A stretch of 64,000 nucleotides of DNA, from contig BBZO01000002.1 in the NCBI GenBank assembly GCA_001304875.1, positions 155,661-219,660 on the forward strand. Direction: 5' to 3'. Made by a program: the position numbers and the translations under genes. This DNA comes from Clostridia bacterium UC5.1-2E3 (GTDB lineage Bacteria > Bacillota > Clostridia > Lachnospirales > Lachnospiraceae). Positions 20,106 through 30,374 of the stretch are shown here, piece after piece; position 1 is the first letter of the stretch, and each line of letters starts with the position of its first letter. The notes beneath the pieces are model-generated. The model was not told the origin of the DNA and did no database searches. It saw only the letters and a list, made by a program, of their open reading frames with translations.

Positions 20106-21152
20106 AACAGATATTAAATCACTGAATTTAGAAGAACTGAAAACACGGATTGCGCAGCTGGGCGACAAGCCCTTCCGCGCAAAGCAGATATACGAATGGA
20201 TGCACAGGAAGCTGATTGCAGAGTTCGACGAGATGACCAACATCCCGAAGAGCCTGCGCGAGCGGCTTGAGGAGGAAACGTATCTCACGGCCCTGGAGCC
20301 GGTGGACGTGCGGGTTTCCAGACTGGACGGGACGAGAAAATACCTGTTTGCCCTCCGGGACGGAAACGTGATCGAGAGCGTGCTGATGCGCTATAAGCAC
20401 GGCAATTCCGTCTGCATTTCCTCCCAGGTGGCTGCCGCATGGGCTGCCGTTTCTGCGCTTCCACCCTGGACGGCCTGGAGCGGAACCTGACGGCCTCGGA
20501 GATGCTGGACCAGGTCTACCGCATCCAGCGGGAGACCGGAGAGCGGGTGTCCAACGTGGTGGTCATGGGCTCCGGCGAGCCCATGGACAACTACGACAAT
20601 CTGGTGCGCTTCATCCGCCTTCTGACCGACGAGAACGGCTTAAACATCAGCCAGAGAAACGTGACGGTCTCCACCTGCGGGCTCATTCCCGGCATCCGGA
20701 GGCTGGCGGACGAGGGCCTTCCGGTGACGCTGGCCCTCTCCCTTCACGCCCCCAACGACCAGGTGCGCCGGGAGCTGATGCCCATTGCCAGAACCTATGC
20801 GCTTAAGGATGTGTTGGCGGCCTGTATGGAGTATTATGAGAAGACCGGCCGCCGGCTGACCTTCGAGTACAGCCTGGTGAAGGGCGTCAACGACAATCTG
20901 GCGGAGGCGGCAGAGCTTTCAAAGCTTTTGAAGGGCATGCACGGCCATGTGAATCTGATTCCCGTCAACCCCATTAAGGAGCGGGATTTCGTGCAGTCCA
21001 ACCGGCCGGCCATCGAGGCCTTCAAGAATCTGCTTGAAAAAAACGGAATAAATGTTACTATAAGAAGAGAAATGGGCCGCGACATCGATGGCGCCTGCGG
21101 CCAGTTGCGAAAAAGCTATCTGGAAAAAAGCGAAAGGAGTGAAAGAGGATGA
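20098..21152 (+). CDS. rlmN: Dual-specificity 23S rRNA/tRNA methyltransferase RlmN (radical SAM)
   Basis: Makes 2-methyladenosine at 23S rRNA A2503 and in some tRNAs. After correction the radical SAM cluster motif CRMGCRFCAST (CxxxCxxC) is seen near residues 112-122. NVVVMGSGEPMDNYDN and FEYSLVKGVND are typical RlmN blocks. The frame breaks near 20431, exactly before the cluster: GTGGGCTGC is read as GTGGCTGC, destroying QVGCRMGC until corrected. The start overlaps rsmB by 8 bp and the stop overlaps the prpC start by 4 bp (ATGA). Confidence 0.96.
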
Positions 21153-21891
21153 AAGCATACGCAGTGACGGACGTGGGCCGTTCACGCTCCATGAATCAGG
21201 ACAGTGTATTTGCCTCTGTCGATCCCGTGGGCCCTCTTTCTAACTTATACATGGTGGCCGACGGCATGGGAGGCCACCAGTCGGGAGACCTGGCTTCCCG
21301 CTATCTGGTGCGGAATCTGTGCACTTACATAAGGGAGACGGACGGCGAGCCGCCGGAGGTCCTTTTAAGGGCCGTGCAGCAGGTGAATGGGGAGCTCTAC
21401 CAGCTCTCCACGGAAAAGCCGGAGTATGCCGGCATGGGCACCACGCTGGTGGCGGCCACCGTGAAGGACGGCGTGCTCTATGTGGCCAACGTGGGGGACA
21501 GCCGGCTCTATCTGGTGCGCCGCGACGGTTTAAAACAGGTGACCCGGGACCACTCCTTCGTGGAGGAGATGGTCTCCATGGGGCGCATGGAGAGAGGCAG
21601 CCAGTCCTATCTGGAGAAAAAGAATATTATCACCCGGCGGTGGGCATTGACCGCCGTGTGGAGGTGGATCTGTTTGAGGTGGAGCTGGAGGAGGGCGACT
21701 ACATTCTTCTCTGCTCCGACGGCCTGTCCAACATGGTGGACAATACGGATCTGTTCCGCTTAAGCTTTCTTCCGGGAAGTCTGGAGAAGAAGGCGGAGGC
21801 CATGGTCACGCTGGCCAATGAGCGGGGCGGACGGGACAATATTTCCGTCGTGCTTGTGGAGATCGAACCGGAGGAGGTGGCCGGATGCTGA
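21149..21891 (+). CDS. prpC: PP2C-family serine/threonine phosphatase
   Basis: Metal-dependent phosphatase that opposes the adjacent PknB kinase. Motifs are DVGRSRSMNQDSVF near the N-terminus, MVADGMGGHQSGDLASRYLV (metal-binding Asp and Gly), VANVGDSRLYLV and DYILLCSDGLSNMV toward the C-terminus, plus GGRDNISVVLVE at the end. The frame breaks near 21636 where CCCGGGCGGTG is read as CCCGGCGGTG; correction gives NIITRAVGIDRRVEVD. The start overlaps rlmN by an ATGA junction and the stop overlaps pknB by 7 bp, so these three are one operon. Confidence 0.96.
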
Positions 21892-23995
21892 GAAGCGGTA
21901 TGTATTTGCAGAACAGATATGAGATATTGGAGCAGATCGGTTCCGGCGGTATGTCCGAGGTCTACAAGGCCAGATGCCATAAGCTCAACCGCCTGGTGGC
22001 CATCAAGGTCTTAAAGGCTGAGTTCAGCGACGACGCCAGTTTTGTCAGCAAATTTAAGATCGAGGCCCAGGCGGCTGCCGGGCTTTCCCACCCCAACGTG
22101 GTCAGCGTCTACGACGTCGTGGACGAGGGCGTTCTTCACTATATCGTGATGGAGCTCATCGAGGGCATCACGCTCAAAAATTACATCTGCAAAAAGGGCA
22201 GGCTGGACGTGCGCGAGGCCATCGGCATCGCCATCCAGGTGGCCCAGGGCATGGCGGCGGCCCACGAGCAGCACATTATACACCGGGATATCAAGCCGCA
22301 GAACATGATTATTTCCCGGGACGGCAAGGTGAAGGTGGCGGACTTCGGCATCGCGCGGGCGGTGTCCTCCCAGACCATCGGAGCCACGGCCATGGGCTCG
22401 GTTCACTATATCTCGCCGGAGCAGGCCAGAGGCGGCTACAGCGACGAGCGGAGCGACATCTACTCCCTGGGCATCACCATCTACGAGATGGTGACGGGCC
22501 ATGTGTGCCCTTTGACGGGGAAAACACGGTGACGGTGGCTCTGGCGCACATCGAGGCGCCGCTGCTGCCGCCCAGCCGGCTGAATCCGGCGGTGCCGCCC
22601 AGCCTCGAGAAGATTATCTTAAAATGTACCGAGAAGAAGCCGGAGAACCGCTACAACAACGCCACGGAGCTCATAAGCGACCTGCGCCGCGCCCTGGTCA
22701 ATCCGGGCGGCGATTTCGTGCGCACGGCGCCCCAGGTGGACGATTCCCCCACGGTGACCATCAGCGCGAAGGAGCTGACCCTCATCAAGGACGGCGCCAG
22801 ACAGAGAGAACAGAGGGACACGAGGGAGCCGGGAGAGTTTGCGGAGCCTGCGAGGAAGCAGCAGCGAAAGATTCCCGTTAAGCATCGGGACGACGATGTA
22901 AATCCGCAGATTGAGCGGCTTTTAACCGGCGTCGGCGTGGTGGTGGCCATCATCATCGTGGCCGTGCTTCTGTTCATCGTCTCCCAGCTCACGGGCCTGT
23001 TTAATAAGGGTTCCGGCGTGAGCCCCACGTTGATTGCCACGGAGGGAGCAGCCGGGGAGAGCGCCTCCTTAAGCGACACGGAGACCTACATGCCAGGCGT
23101 CGTGGGGATGTCCCTGGACGAGGCGGAGAAGATTCTCGCCGAGCATGATCTGACCGTGAAGCTCTCCTACGCGGAGTCGGAGGATTACGCGAAGGATACC
23201 GTCATCGGCCAGAATCCGGCGAAGGATACGGTGGTGGCGAAGCACAGCGCAGTCACCCTGACGGTCAGCGAGGGCACCGATAAGATAAGCCTGGACGAGA
23301 TGAACCTTCTGTCCATGACCGCCGAGGATGCCAAAGCGCTCCTGGAGGGCCGGAGACTGACCGTCAATGTAACAGAGGAGTTCAGCGAGACGGCGGAGAA
23401 GGGAACCATCCTCCGCTACGAGCCGGCGAGTGCGGCTCCGGGCGGGACGGTCACGCTGTATGTCAGCGCCGGGCCGGAGATGGCAAACGTCAAGGTTCCC
23501 ACGCTGCTGGGACACACGGCCGAGGAGGCCGCCGCGCTTCTTACGGAGGCGGGGTTGGTGGCCGGGGAGGTCACGGAGGAGACAAGCGAGACCGTGGCCA
23601 AGGGACTGATCGTCAGCCAGAGCGCGGAGCCGGACAGCGAGCTGCCGCAGGGCAGTGCCGTCCACTATGTGCTGTCCCTGGGAAAGGCGTCCCAGAACCA
23701 GCCGAAATACTATGCGACCATCCGGGAGGAGTACAGCTTTAAGAACGTCTACGGACCGGGGGCCGCGGCCACCAACATCGATGTGATGATACGGTTTAAG
23801 CAGACGGTGAACGGCCAGACCGTGACCAGGACATTAATGGAGCCCAGAAACGTGTCCGGAGCGGCGATCCTGCCCATCAACTACACCATCGAGGGCGCAC
23901 CCGGCGTGCTCACCGGCACGCTGGAGGTGGTGAACGCCACCGACAACACGGTACTTAAATCTTATCCTCTGGAGTTTTATGAGGCGGCGCAATGA
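21885..23995 (+). CDS. pknB: PASTA-domain Ser/Thr protein kinase
   Basis: Membrane kinase that senses cell-wall fragments. The kinase domain has IGSGGMSEVYKA, the VAIKVLK lysine, HRDIKPQNMII catalytic loop and VADFGIARA (DFG). A single transmembrane segment, VGVVVAIIIVAVLLFIVSQL, follows a basic juxtamembrane region. Outside are three PASTA repeats (starting YMPGVVGMSLDEAEKIL, then LLSMTAEDAKALLEGRRL, then VKVPTLLGHTAEEAAALL) and a C-terminal beta-rich tail. One frame break near 22508 in a C-run (GTGTGCCCTTTGACG) is resolved by adding a C, giving VTGHVCPFDGEN. About 704 residues after correction. Confidence 0.95.
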
Positions 23996-24877
23996 CAGGA
24001 AAGATACTAAAAGGCATTGCCGGATTCTACTACGTCCACGACGGGCGCGGGAAGGTCTATGAGTGCAAAGCCAAAGGAATTTTCAGAAATAAAAAGATAA
24101 AGCCCCTGGTGGGCGACAATGTGGAGATTGATATTATCAGCGAGGAGGAGGGGACGGGAAACATCACGTCCATCCTCCCCAGGACCAGCAGCCTGATCCG
24201 CCCGGCGGTAGCCAACGCGGACCAGGCGCTGGTGGTTTTTGCGGTGACCGATCCGGCCCCCAATCTCAATCTGCTGGACCGGTTTCTGGTGATGATGGAG
24301 CGGCAGTCCCTGCCGGTGGAGATCTGCTTCAACAAGTCCGATCTGGCCTCGGAGGAGGAGATGGAGCGGCTGAGGGCCATGTACGAGGGGGCCGGCTACG
24401 GCGTCCATCTGGTGAGCGTCCACGAGAGCCAGGGCCTGGAGGAGATACGGAAGCTGATCCGGGGAAAGACCACGGTGCTCGCCGGCCCCTCCGGCGTCGG
24501 GAAGTCCTCGCTCACCAATTTCCTCCACCCGGAGGCGGATATGGAGACCGGTTCCATCAGCGAGAAGATCCGGCGGGGAAAGCACACCACCCGCCACTCG
24601 GAGCTCTTCTTCATCGGGGAGGGCACCTACATGATGGACACCCCTGGCTTTTCTTCCATGTATATGGAGGACATGGAGCCGGAGGAGTTAAAGGACTGCT
24701 TTCCCGAGTTTGCCAGGCATGAGGAGGACTGCCGCTTCCTGGGCTGCGTCCATGTGGGCGAGAAGATCTGCGGCGTCAAGGAGGCCGTGGCGGCCGGAAC
24801 CATCGATAAAAGCAGGTATGAGAATTACCTGCTTCTCTACGACGAACTGAAAAATAAAAAGGAGATATGGAAGATGA
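23992..24877 (+). CDS. rsgA: Ribosome small subunit biogenesis GTPase RsgA
   Basis: Circularly permuted GTPase that checks late 30S assembly. OB-fold N-terminus; G4 motif FNKSDLA precedes G1 GPSGVGKSSL and G3 DTPGFSS, the permuted order of the family. The C-terminal zinc knuckle is HEEDCRFLGCVHVGEKICGV. As sequenced the frame has no stop before rpe and seems to fuse with it. Removing one A from the run at 24856-24860 gives a natural C-terminus ELKNKRRYGR and a TGA at 24875 that overlaps the rpe ATG (ATGA). The start overlaps the pknB stop by 4 bp. Confidence 0.93.
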
Positions 24878-25534
24878 TACGTTTAGCACCCTCGATTCTG
24901 GGAGCGGATTTAAGAGACTGGGGAGGAGGTTCGCCAGGTGGCGGAGGCGGGCGCCGAATACATCCATCTGGACGTGATGGACGGCGCATTTGTGCCCAGC
25001 ATTTCGTTCGGGATGCCGGTGATCGAGAGCCTGCGCCCGGTGACGGACAAAGTGTTCGACGTCCACATGATGGTGGAGGAGCCGGGACGCTACGTGGAGG
25101 CCATGAAGAAGGCCGGCGCGGACTTGATCTGCGTCCACCAGGAGGCCTGCGTGCACCTGGACCGGACCGTCAATCAGATTAAGGAGGCGGGCTTAAAGGC
25201 CGGGGTGGCTTTAAATCCTGCCACGCCGGTTTCCACCCTGTCCTGCATTCTGGACCAGGTGGACATGGTGCTCATCATGTCCGTGAATCCCGGCTTCGGC
25301 GGGCAGAAGTTCATCCCCTACACGCTGGAGAAGATAAAGGAGCTCCGTGCCGAGTGTGACCGCCGCGGCCTTTCCACCGACATCCAGGTGGACGGCGGCG
25401 TGACCCTCGGCAATGTGCGCCAGGTGATCGGGGCGGGGGCCAATATCATCGTGGCCGGCTCTGCAGTGTTTAAGGGCGACTGCGCGGCCAACACGAGGGC
25501 CTTTCTGGATATATTTAAGGAGTATGACCGATGA
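24874..25534 (+). CDS. rpe: Ribulose-phosphate 3-epimerase
   Basis: Interconverts ribulose 5-phosphate and xylulose 5-phosphate. TIM barrel markers: LAPSILGAD, YIHLDVMDGAFVPSISFG with the metal-binding HLDVMDG, VDMVLIMSVNPGFGGQKFI, and DGGVTLGNVRQVIGAGANII. Two lost bases near 24905 (T-run) and 24920 (G-run) disrupt the segment that should read ADFKRLGEEVRQ. After correction it has 220 residues, exactly the family length. The start at ATG 24874 overlaps the corrected rsgA stop and the stop overlaps thiN by 4 bp. Confidence 0.94.
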
Positions 25535-26179
25535 AAACCTGTCTGATCATCAGCGGCGGCCCGGTGGACCGGAAATTTGCGGCGGAATTTTTAAAGGGCC
25601 GCACCTACGACTGCATCATCGCCGTGGACGCGGGGCTGGAGACAGCCCTCGGCCTGGGGCTTACGCCCACGGCGGCGGTGGGAGATTTCGACACCGTGAA
25701 ACATGAGGTGTTCGCCTGGTTTAACGGTCAGAAGGGCATCGAGTGGGATATCCACAAGCCGGAGAAGGACGAGACCGACACGGAGCTGGCATTCCTCACG
25801 GCCATGAATGAGGCTGCGGGGCCATCGACGTCATCGGGGCCACCGGCGGCCGCATGGATCACACCATCTCCAACATCCACTGCCTGCTTCCATGCCTGAA
25901 CCGCGGCGTGTCCGCGGTGCTGGCGGACGAGAAGAACCGGATTTTCTGATGGATAAAGGGCGTACCTTCAAGAAATCCCAGTGCTTCGGGAAATACATCT
26001 CCTTCCTGCCGCTGACGGAGCAGGTGAAGGGAATTACGCTTAGGGGCTTTAAATATCCGCTGACCAGCCGGGATATCGTCATCGGCCCCAGCCTCACCAC
26101 CAGCAACGAGATCGAGGAGGAGGAGGCGGTCATCACCTTCGACGAGGGAATCCTCATCTGCATCGAGTCCAGAGATTAA
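25531..26179 (+). CDS. thiN: Thiamine pyrophosphokinase
   Basis: Makes thiamine diphosphate from thiamine and ATP. Family blocks are ISGGPVDRKF, IAVDAGLETALGLGLTPTAA with the following GDFDT, the EKDETDTELA metal site, and GGRMDHTISNIHCL. Two frame breaks: near 25812 (GAGGGCTGC read as GAGGCTGC) and near 25946 (one base lost in GATTTTCTGATGG). Corrected length about 216 residues. It begins inside the rpe stop codon (ATGA), the conserved rsgA-rpe-thiN order of clostridia. A 100 bp gap and a new promoter separate it from the vitamin transporter gene. Confidence 0.92.
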
Positions 26180-26282
26180 AAACTGGACTGGACAAAAAAA
26201 CACAAACTGGATATTTTGCACCAGCCACTTGCGTGTTATGATTTGGGGCATAATACATAACACATCGAAGGAGTGACAGGAT

Positions 26283-26879
26283 ATGATCCAGAAAGAGAAT
26301 GAAAAAGTATTTAAACTGGCGGTAACCGGGCTGATGGCAGCCCTCTGCTACGTGGCCTTCACCTATGTGAAGATCCCGATTCCCACCATCGGCGGCGACA
26401 TGGTGGCCCTGCATGTGGGAAATGCGTTCTGCGTGCTGGCGGCCCTGCTTCTCGGCGGCACCTACGGCGGCGTGGCGGGAGCTCTGGGCATGACCATCGC
26501 AGATCTGATGGATCCGGCCTACGTGACCAGCGCCCCGAAGACCTTTATACTGAAATTCCTGATCGGCCTCATCGCCGGGTTCATCGCCCACCGCGTGGCG
26601 AAGATCACCGACGACCACGACGCGGGATATATTTTCCGCTGGAGCCTCATCGCGTCGGCGGTGAGTCTGGGCTTCAACGTGATCGCCGATCCGGTGTTCG
26701 GATATTTTTATAAAAATTACGTTCTGGGAGTGGAATCCTCCGCCGCAAAGATCATGAGCACCCTGGCGGCCGGCGTGACCTTTATAAACGCCGTCGCGGG
26801 CACCGTGGTGGTGGTGGCCGTCTATTCGGCCATCCGGCCCATATTAAAGCGCACGGGACTTTTCTTCCACATCCGCTAA
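26283..26879 (+). CDS. ECF transporter S component, probable vitamin B6-type substrate
   Basis: A 198-residue integral membrane protein with about six hydrophobic segments, beginning KLAVTGLMAALCYVAFTYVK, with GGDMVALHVGNAFCVLAALL and GGTYGGVAGALGMTIADLMD, which are typical of ECF S components. The gene pdxK starts 11 bp downstream, so the substrate is inferred to be a B6 vitamer such as pyridoxine. This assignment is contextual only. The energising EcfAAT module is not in the window. A TATGAT -10 box at about 26237 could drive both genes. Start follows GAAGGAG. Intact frame. Confidence 0.8.
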   Translation: MIQKENEKVFKLAVTGLMAALCYVAFTYVKIPIPTIGGDMVALHVGNAFCVLAALLLGGTYGGVAGALGMTIADLMDPAYVTSAPKTFILKFLIGLIAGFIAHRVAKITDDHDAGYIFRWSLIASAVSLGFNVIADPVFGYFYKNYVLGVESSAAKIMSTLAAGVTFINAVAGTVVVVAVYSAIRPILKRTGLFFHIR

Positions 26880-26889
26880 GGAGACATCT

Positions 26890-27720
26890 ATGGAATCTGC
26901 AAGACAGAAGAAAATTGCAATGATCAATGATCTTTCGGGATATGGCCGCTGTTCTTTAACAGTGGCTATTCCTGTTATCAGCGCCATGAAGGTGCAGTGC
27001 TGCCCGGTCCCCACGTCCATCCTGTCCAACCACACGGGGTATCCGAGCTGTTTTTTGACGATTACACCGACCGGATGCCCGGCTACATCGAGCAGTGGAA
27101 GAAGCTGGGCTTCTCCTTTGACGGGATCATGACCGGGTTTCTGGGGTCCAGAGAGCAGATCGAGATCGTCACGGATTTCATTCGGTATTTCAAGAGGGAG
27201 AACACGGTTGTTTTAGTGGATCCCATCATGGGCGACCACGGCGAGGCCTACGCCACCTACACCCCGCAGATGTGCGAGGAGATGAAGGAGCTGGTGCAGT
27301 ACGCCGGCATCGTGACGCCCAACGTCACCGAGGCCTGCCTTCTGACGGAGACGGTTTACAGCGAGAATTTCAGCCGCAGGGCGCTCACGGACCTCTCCTA
27401 TAAGATTCTTCTCATGGGGCCGAGGGCGGTGATCATCACGGGGATCGTGCGGGAGAACCGCATTTTAAACCTGGTGCACGAGCAGGGAAAGGAGCCTGTG
27501 TTCCTCTCCACCCGGCGGGTGGGGCATGAGCGGCCGGGCACCGGGGGACATCTTCGCGTCGGTGGTGGGCGCGTCGGTGGTCCGCGGGCAGACAATCGAG
27601 GAGGCCTGCCGGAAAGCCGGAACCTTCGTGAAAAAATGCATCCAGCGCTCGGAGGAGCTGGAGATCCCCATTCCGGACGGCGTGTGCTTCGAGGAATGTC
27701 TGTCGTTTCTGATGCGATAG
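26890..27720 (+). CDS. pdxK: Pyridoxamine/pyridoxal kinase
   Basis: Ribokinase-fold kinase for B6 vitamers. MINDLSGYGRCSLTVAIPVI at the N-terminus, VLVDPIMGDHGEAYATYT in the middle, VTPNVTEACLLT, and a C-terminal GTGDIFASVVGA anion-hole motif with the catalytic Asp. Two frame breaks: a lost T near 27055 (TGTTTTTTGACG) and an extra G near 27544 in the GGGGG just before the GTGD motif. Corrected length about 277 residues. It lies 11 bp after the ECF S component, supporting a joint uptake-and-trap function for vitamin B6. Confidence 0.9.
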
Positions 27721-27810
27721 GATTTGGGGCTTTTATTCTTTGGAAATATGTAGTATAATCAACGGCAGAATTAAGAATTTATGAAAATACAGGAACTTTA
27801 GGAGGAAATC

Positions 27811-29088
27811 ATGTTAGATTTAAGGTTTGTGAGAGAGAATCCCGAGATTGTCAAGCAGAACATCCGGAATAAATTCCAGGACGCCAAGCTGCCGCTGGTG
27901 GACGAGGTCATCGAGCTGGATGCCAGAAGCCGCAGCGCCAAGGCGGAGGCCGATAATTTAAGAGCCGACCGCAACAAGATCTCCAAGCAGATCGGCGCTC
28001 TGATGGGACAGGGCAGGAAGGAGGAGGCCGAGAGCTTAAAGCAGAAGGTGAACCAGGACTCCGCCCGCCTTGCCGAGCTGGAGGAGCAGGAGAAGGATCT
28101 TCAGGAGAAGATCAAAAAGATCATGATGACCATTCCCAACATCATCGATCCCAGCGTCCCCATCGGAAAGGACGACAGCGAGAACGTGGAGGTGCAGAAG
28201 TACGGCGAGCCGGTGGTTCCGGATTTCGAGATCCCGTACCACACCGACATCATGGAGCGCTTTAACGGCATCGATTTAGACAGCGCCAGACGGGTGGCAG
28301 GCAACGGCTTTTACTACCTGATGGGTGACATCGCGAGACTTCACTCCGCCGTGATTTCCTACGCGAGAGACTTTATGATCAACCGCGGCTTCACCTACTG
28401 CGTGCCGCCGTTTATGATCCGCAGCGACGTGGTGACCGGCGTGATGAGCTTCGCCGAGATGGACGCCATGATGTATAAGATCGAGGGCGAGGATCTCTAC
28501 CTCATCGGAACCAGCGAGCACTCCATGATCGGTAAATTCATCGACACCATCATTCCGGAGGAGAAGCTTCCGCAGACGCTGACCAGCTATTCCCCCTGCT
28601 TCAGAAAGGAGAAGGGCGCCCACGGTCTGGAGGAGAGAGGCGTGTACCGTATCCATCAGTTTGAGAAGCAGGAGATGATCGTGGTCTGCAGGCCGGAGGA
28701 GAGCCCCATGTGGTTCGATAAGCTGTGGCAGAACACCGTCGATCTGTTCCGCTCCATGGATATTCCGGTGCGCACGCTGGAGTGCTGTTCCGGCGACCTG
28801 GCCGATCTCAAGGTGAAGTCGGTGGACGTGGAGGCATGGTCCCCGAGACAGAAGAAGTATTTTGAGGTGGGAAGCTGCTCCAACTTAGGCGATGCCCAGG
28901 CCCGCCGTCTGAAAATCCGCGTCAACGGCGCGGACGGAAAATATTTCGCCCACACCTTAAATAACACCGTGGTGGCTCCGCCGAGAATGCTCATCGCATT
29001 CCTGGAGAACAACCTGCAGGCGGACGGCTCCGTCCGCATTCCGGAGGTGCTTCGTCCCTACATGGGCGGCATGACCGAGATCCGCTAG
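27811..29088 (+). CDS. serS: Seryl-tRNA synthetase
   Basis: Class II aminoacyl-tRNA synthetase of 425 residues. The N-terminal MLDLRFVRENPEIVKQNIRN leads into the long antiparallel coiled-coil arm (residues about 30-105) that holds the tRNA-Ser long variable arm. Motif 2 (CFRKEKGAHGLEERGVYRIH) and motif 3 (NNTVVAPPRMLIAFLEN) are visible. Intact frame. A TATAAT box at 27754-27759 lies 52 bp before the start. I see no T-box leader; the gap to pdxK is only 90 bp. Confidence 0.98.
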   Translation: MLDLRFVRENPEIVKQNIRNKFQDAKLPLVDEVIELDARSRSAKAEADNLRADRNKISKQIGALMGQGRKEEAESLKQKVNQDSARLAELEEQEKDLQEKIKKIMMTIPNIIDPSVPIGKDDSENVEVQKYGEPVVPDFEIPYHTDIMERFNGIDLDSARRVAGNGFYYLMGDIARLHSAVISYARDFMINRGFTYCVPPFMIRSDVVTGVMSFAEMDAMMYKIEGEDLYLIGTSEHSMIGKFIDTIIPEEKLPQTLTSYSPCFRKEKGAHGLEERGVYRIHQFEKQEMIVVCRPEESPMWFDKLWQNTVDLFRSMDIPVRTLECCSGDLADLKVKSVDVEAWSPRQKKYFEVGSCSNLGDAQARRLKIRVNGADGKYFAHTLNNTVVAPPRMLIAFLENNLQADGSVRIPEVLRPYMGGMTEIR

Positions 29089-29098
29089 GAGTACGGAT

Positions 29099-30300
29099 AT
29101 GAAATATTTGATTATTCTGGGCGACGGCATGGCCGACGAGCCCATCGAATCGCTGGGCGGGAAGACTCCCCTGGCATATGCGGATACGCCCAATATGGAC
29201 CGCCTGGCTGCGCGGGCGGAGCTTGGCATGGTGCGCACCGTTCCCGAGGGCATGAGTCCCGGCAGCGACACCGCCAACTTATCCGTGCTGGGCTACAATC
29301 CGAGAAAATACTACACCGGCCGTTCTCCGTTAGAGGCCCTGAGCATCGGCGCCGAGATGAAGGACAGCGATGTGGCGCTGCGCTGCAACCTGGTGACGCT
29401 GACCGACGGGGAGACGGCTTACGCAGATAAAAAAATTCTGGATCACAGCTCCGGGGAAATCACCACCGGGGAGGCTGCGAAGCTCATCGAGGCCGTGCGT
29501 CCCGTGTTTGAGAATGACACGTACCGTTTCTTTGTGGGCACCAGCTACCGCCATCTGCTTCTGTGGTCAGAGGGCCGCGTGGAGGAGCTGACGCCGCCTC
29601 ACGACATCCTGGGAAAGACCATCGGAGAGTATCTGCCGGAGGACCCGGTGCTGCGGGACATGATGGAGAGAAGCTATGAGATTCTGGATAAACATCCGGT
29701 GAACATAGACCGCGAACGGCGCGGCCTTCACAAGGCCAATTCTCTGTGGTTCTGGGGAGCCGGAACCCGGCCGGCCCTGGACTCCTTCGAGGAGAAAAAC
29801 GGAAAAAAGGGAGCCATGATCTCCGCGGTGGACCTTCTGAAAGGAATCGCCGTGGGCGCCGGGATGACCAACATTTCCGTGGAGGGCGCCGACGGTTCCC
29901 TTCACACCAACTACGAGGGCAAGGCCCAGGCGGCCGTCCGGGCGCTTCTGGAGGAGGGCCACGATTTTGTCTACGTGCATGTGGAGGCCCCCGACGAGAT
30001 GGGGCACCAGGGCAGCGTGGAGAACAAGGTGGCGGCCATCGAGTATCTGGATCAGAGGCTCATCGGCCCGGCCTGCCAGGCGCTTGACGCCTCCGGCGAG
30101 CCGTACCGCATGCTGATCATGCCGGATCATCCTACCCCCATCCGCGTGCGCACCCACGTGGCGGACCCCATTCCCTATCTGCTCTACGACAGCAGGAAGG
30201 ACGTGGGCTGCGGGCTTACCTACAATGAGGAGACTGCGCCGGCACCGGCGTGATGGTGGACGAGGGGTATCGGATGGTGGAGAAGCTGTTCGAGGAGTAG
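29099..30300 (+). CDS. apgM: Cofactor-independent phosphoglycerate mutase, archaeal type (ApgM family)
   Basis: Alkaline-phosphatase superfamily enzyme that interconverts 3- and 2-phosphoglycerate. MKYLIILGDGMADEPIESL carries the first metal-binding Asp; GSDTANLSVLGYNP and YTGRSPLEA hold the phosphoserine region; VYVHVEAPDEMGHQG and IMPDHPTPIRVRTH are later metal ligands. The visible ORF ends early at 30253 because of a frame break near 30239 (one base missing in ACTGCGCCGGC); adding it continues as TGVMVDEGYRMVEKLFEE to 30300. Corrected length about 400 residues. Only 10 bp from serS, so likely in the same unit. Confidence 0.9.
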
Positions 30301-30322
30301 AAACTGTCAATAATCATCATTA

Positions 30323-30363
30323 AAAAAGTCCTGTGGGAGAAATCTCTTTCCACAGGACTTTTT
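30323..30363. terminator. Bidirectional terminator between apgM and rqcH
   Basis: AAAAAGTCCTGTGG (30323-30336) pairs with CCACAGGACTTTTT (30350-30363), with an extra GAGA/TCTC helix in the loop. The stem has A-tract and T-tract on both sides, so it can serve the two convergent genes. Confidence 0.9.
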
Positions 30364-30374
30364 GATTACATATA

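Noticed and set aside
23992..25182. RsgA-Rpe fusion protein
   Set aside because: A one-base correction yields normal ends and the common ATGA overlap; the Rpe part of the fused frame loses its motifs after 15 residues.
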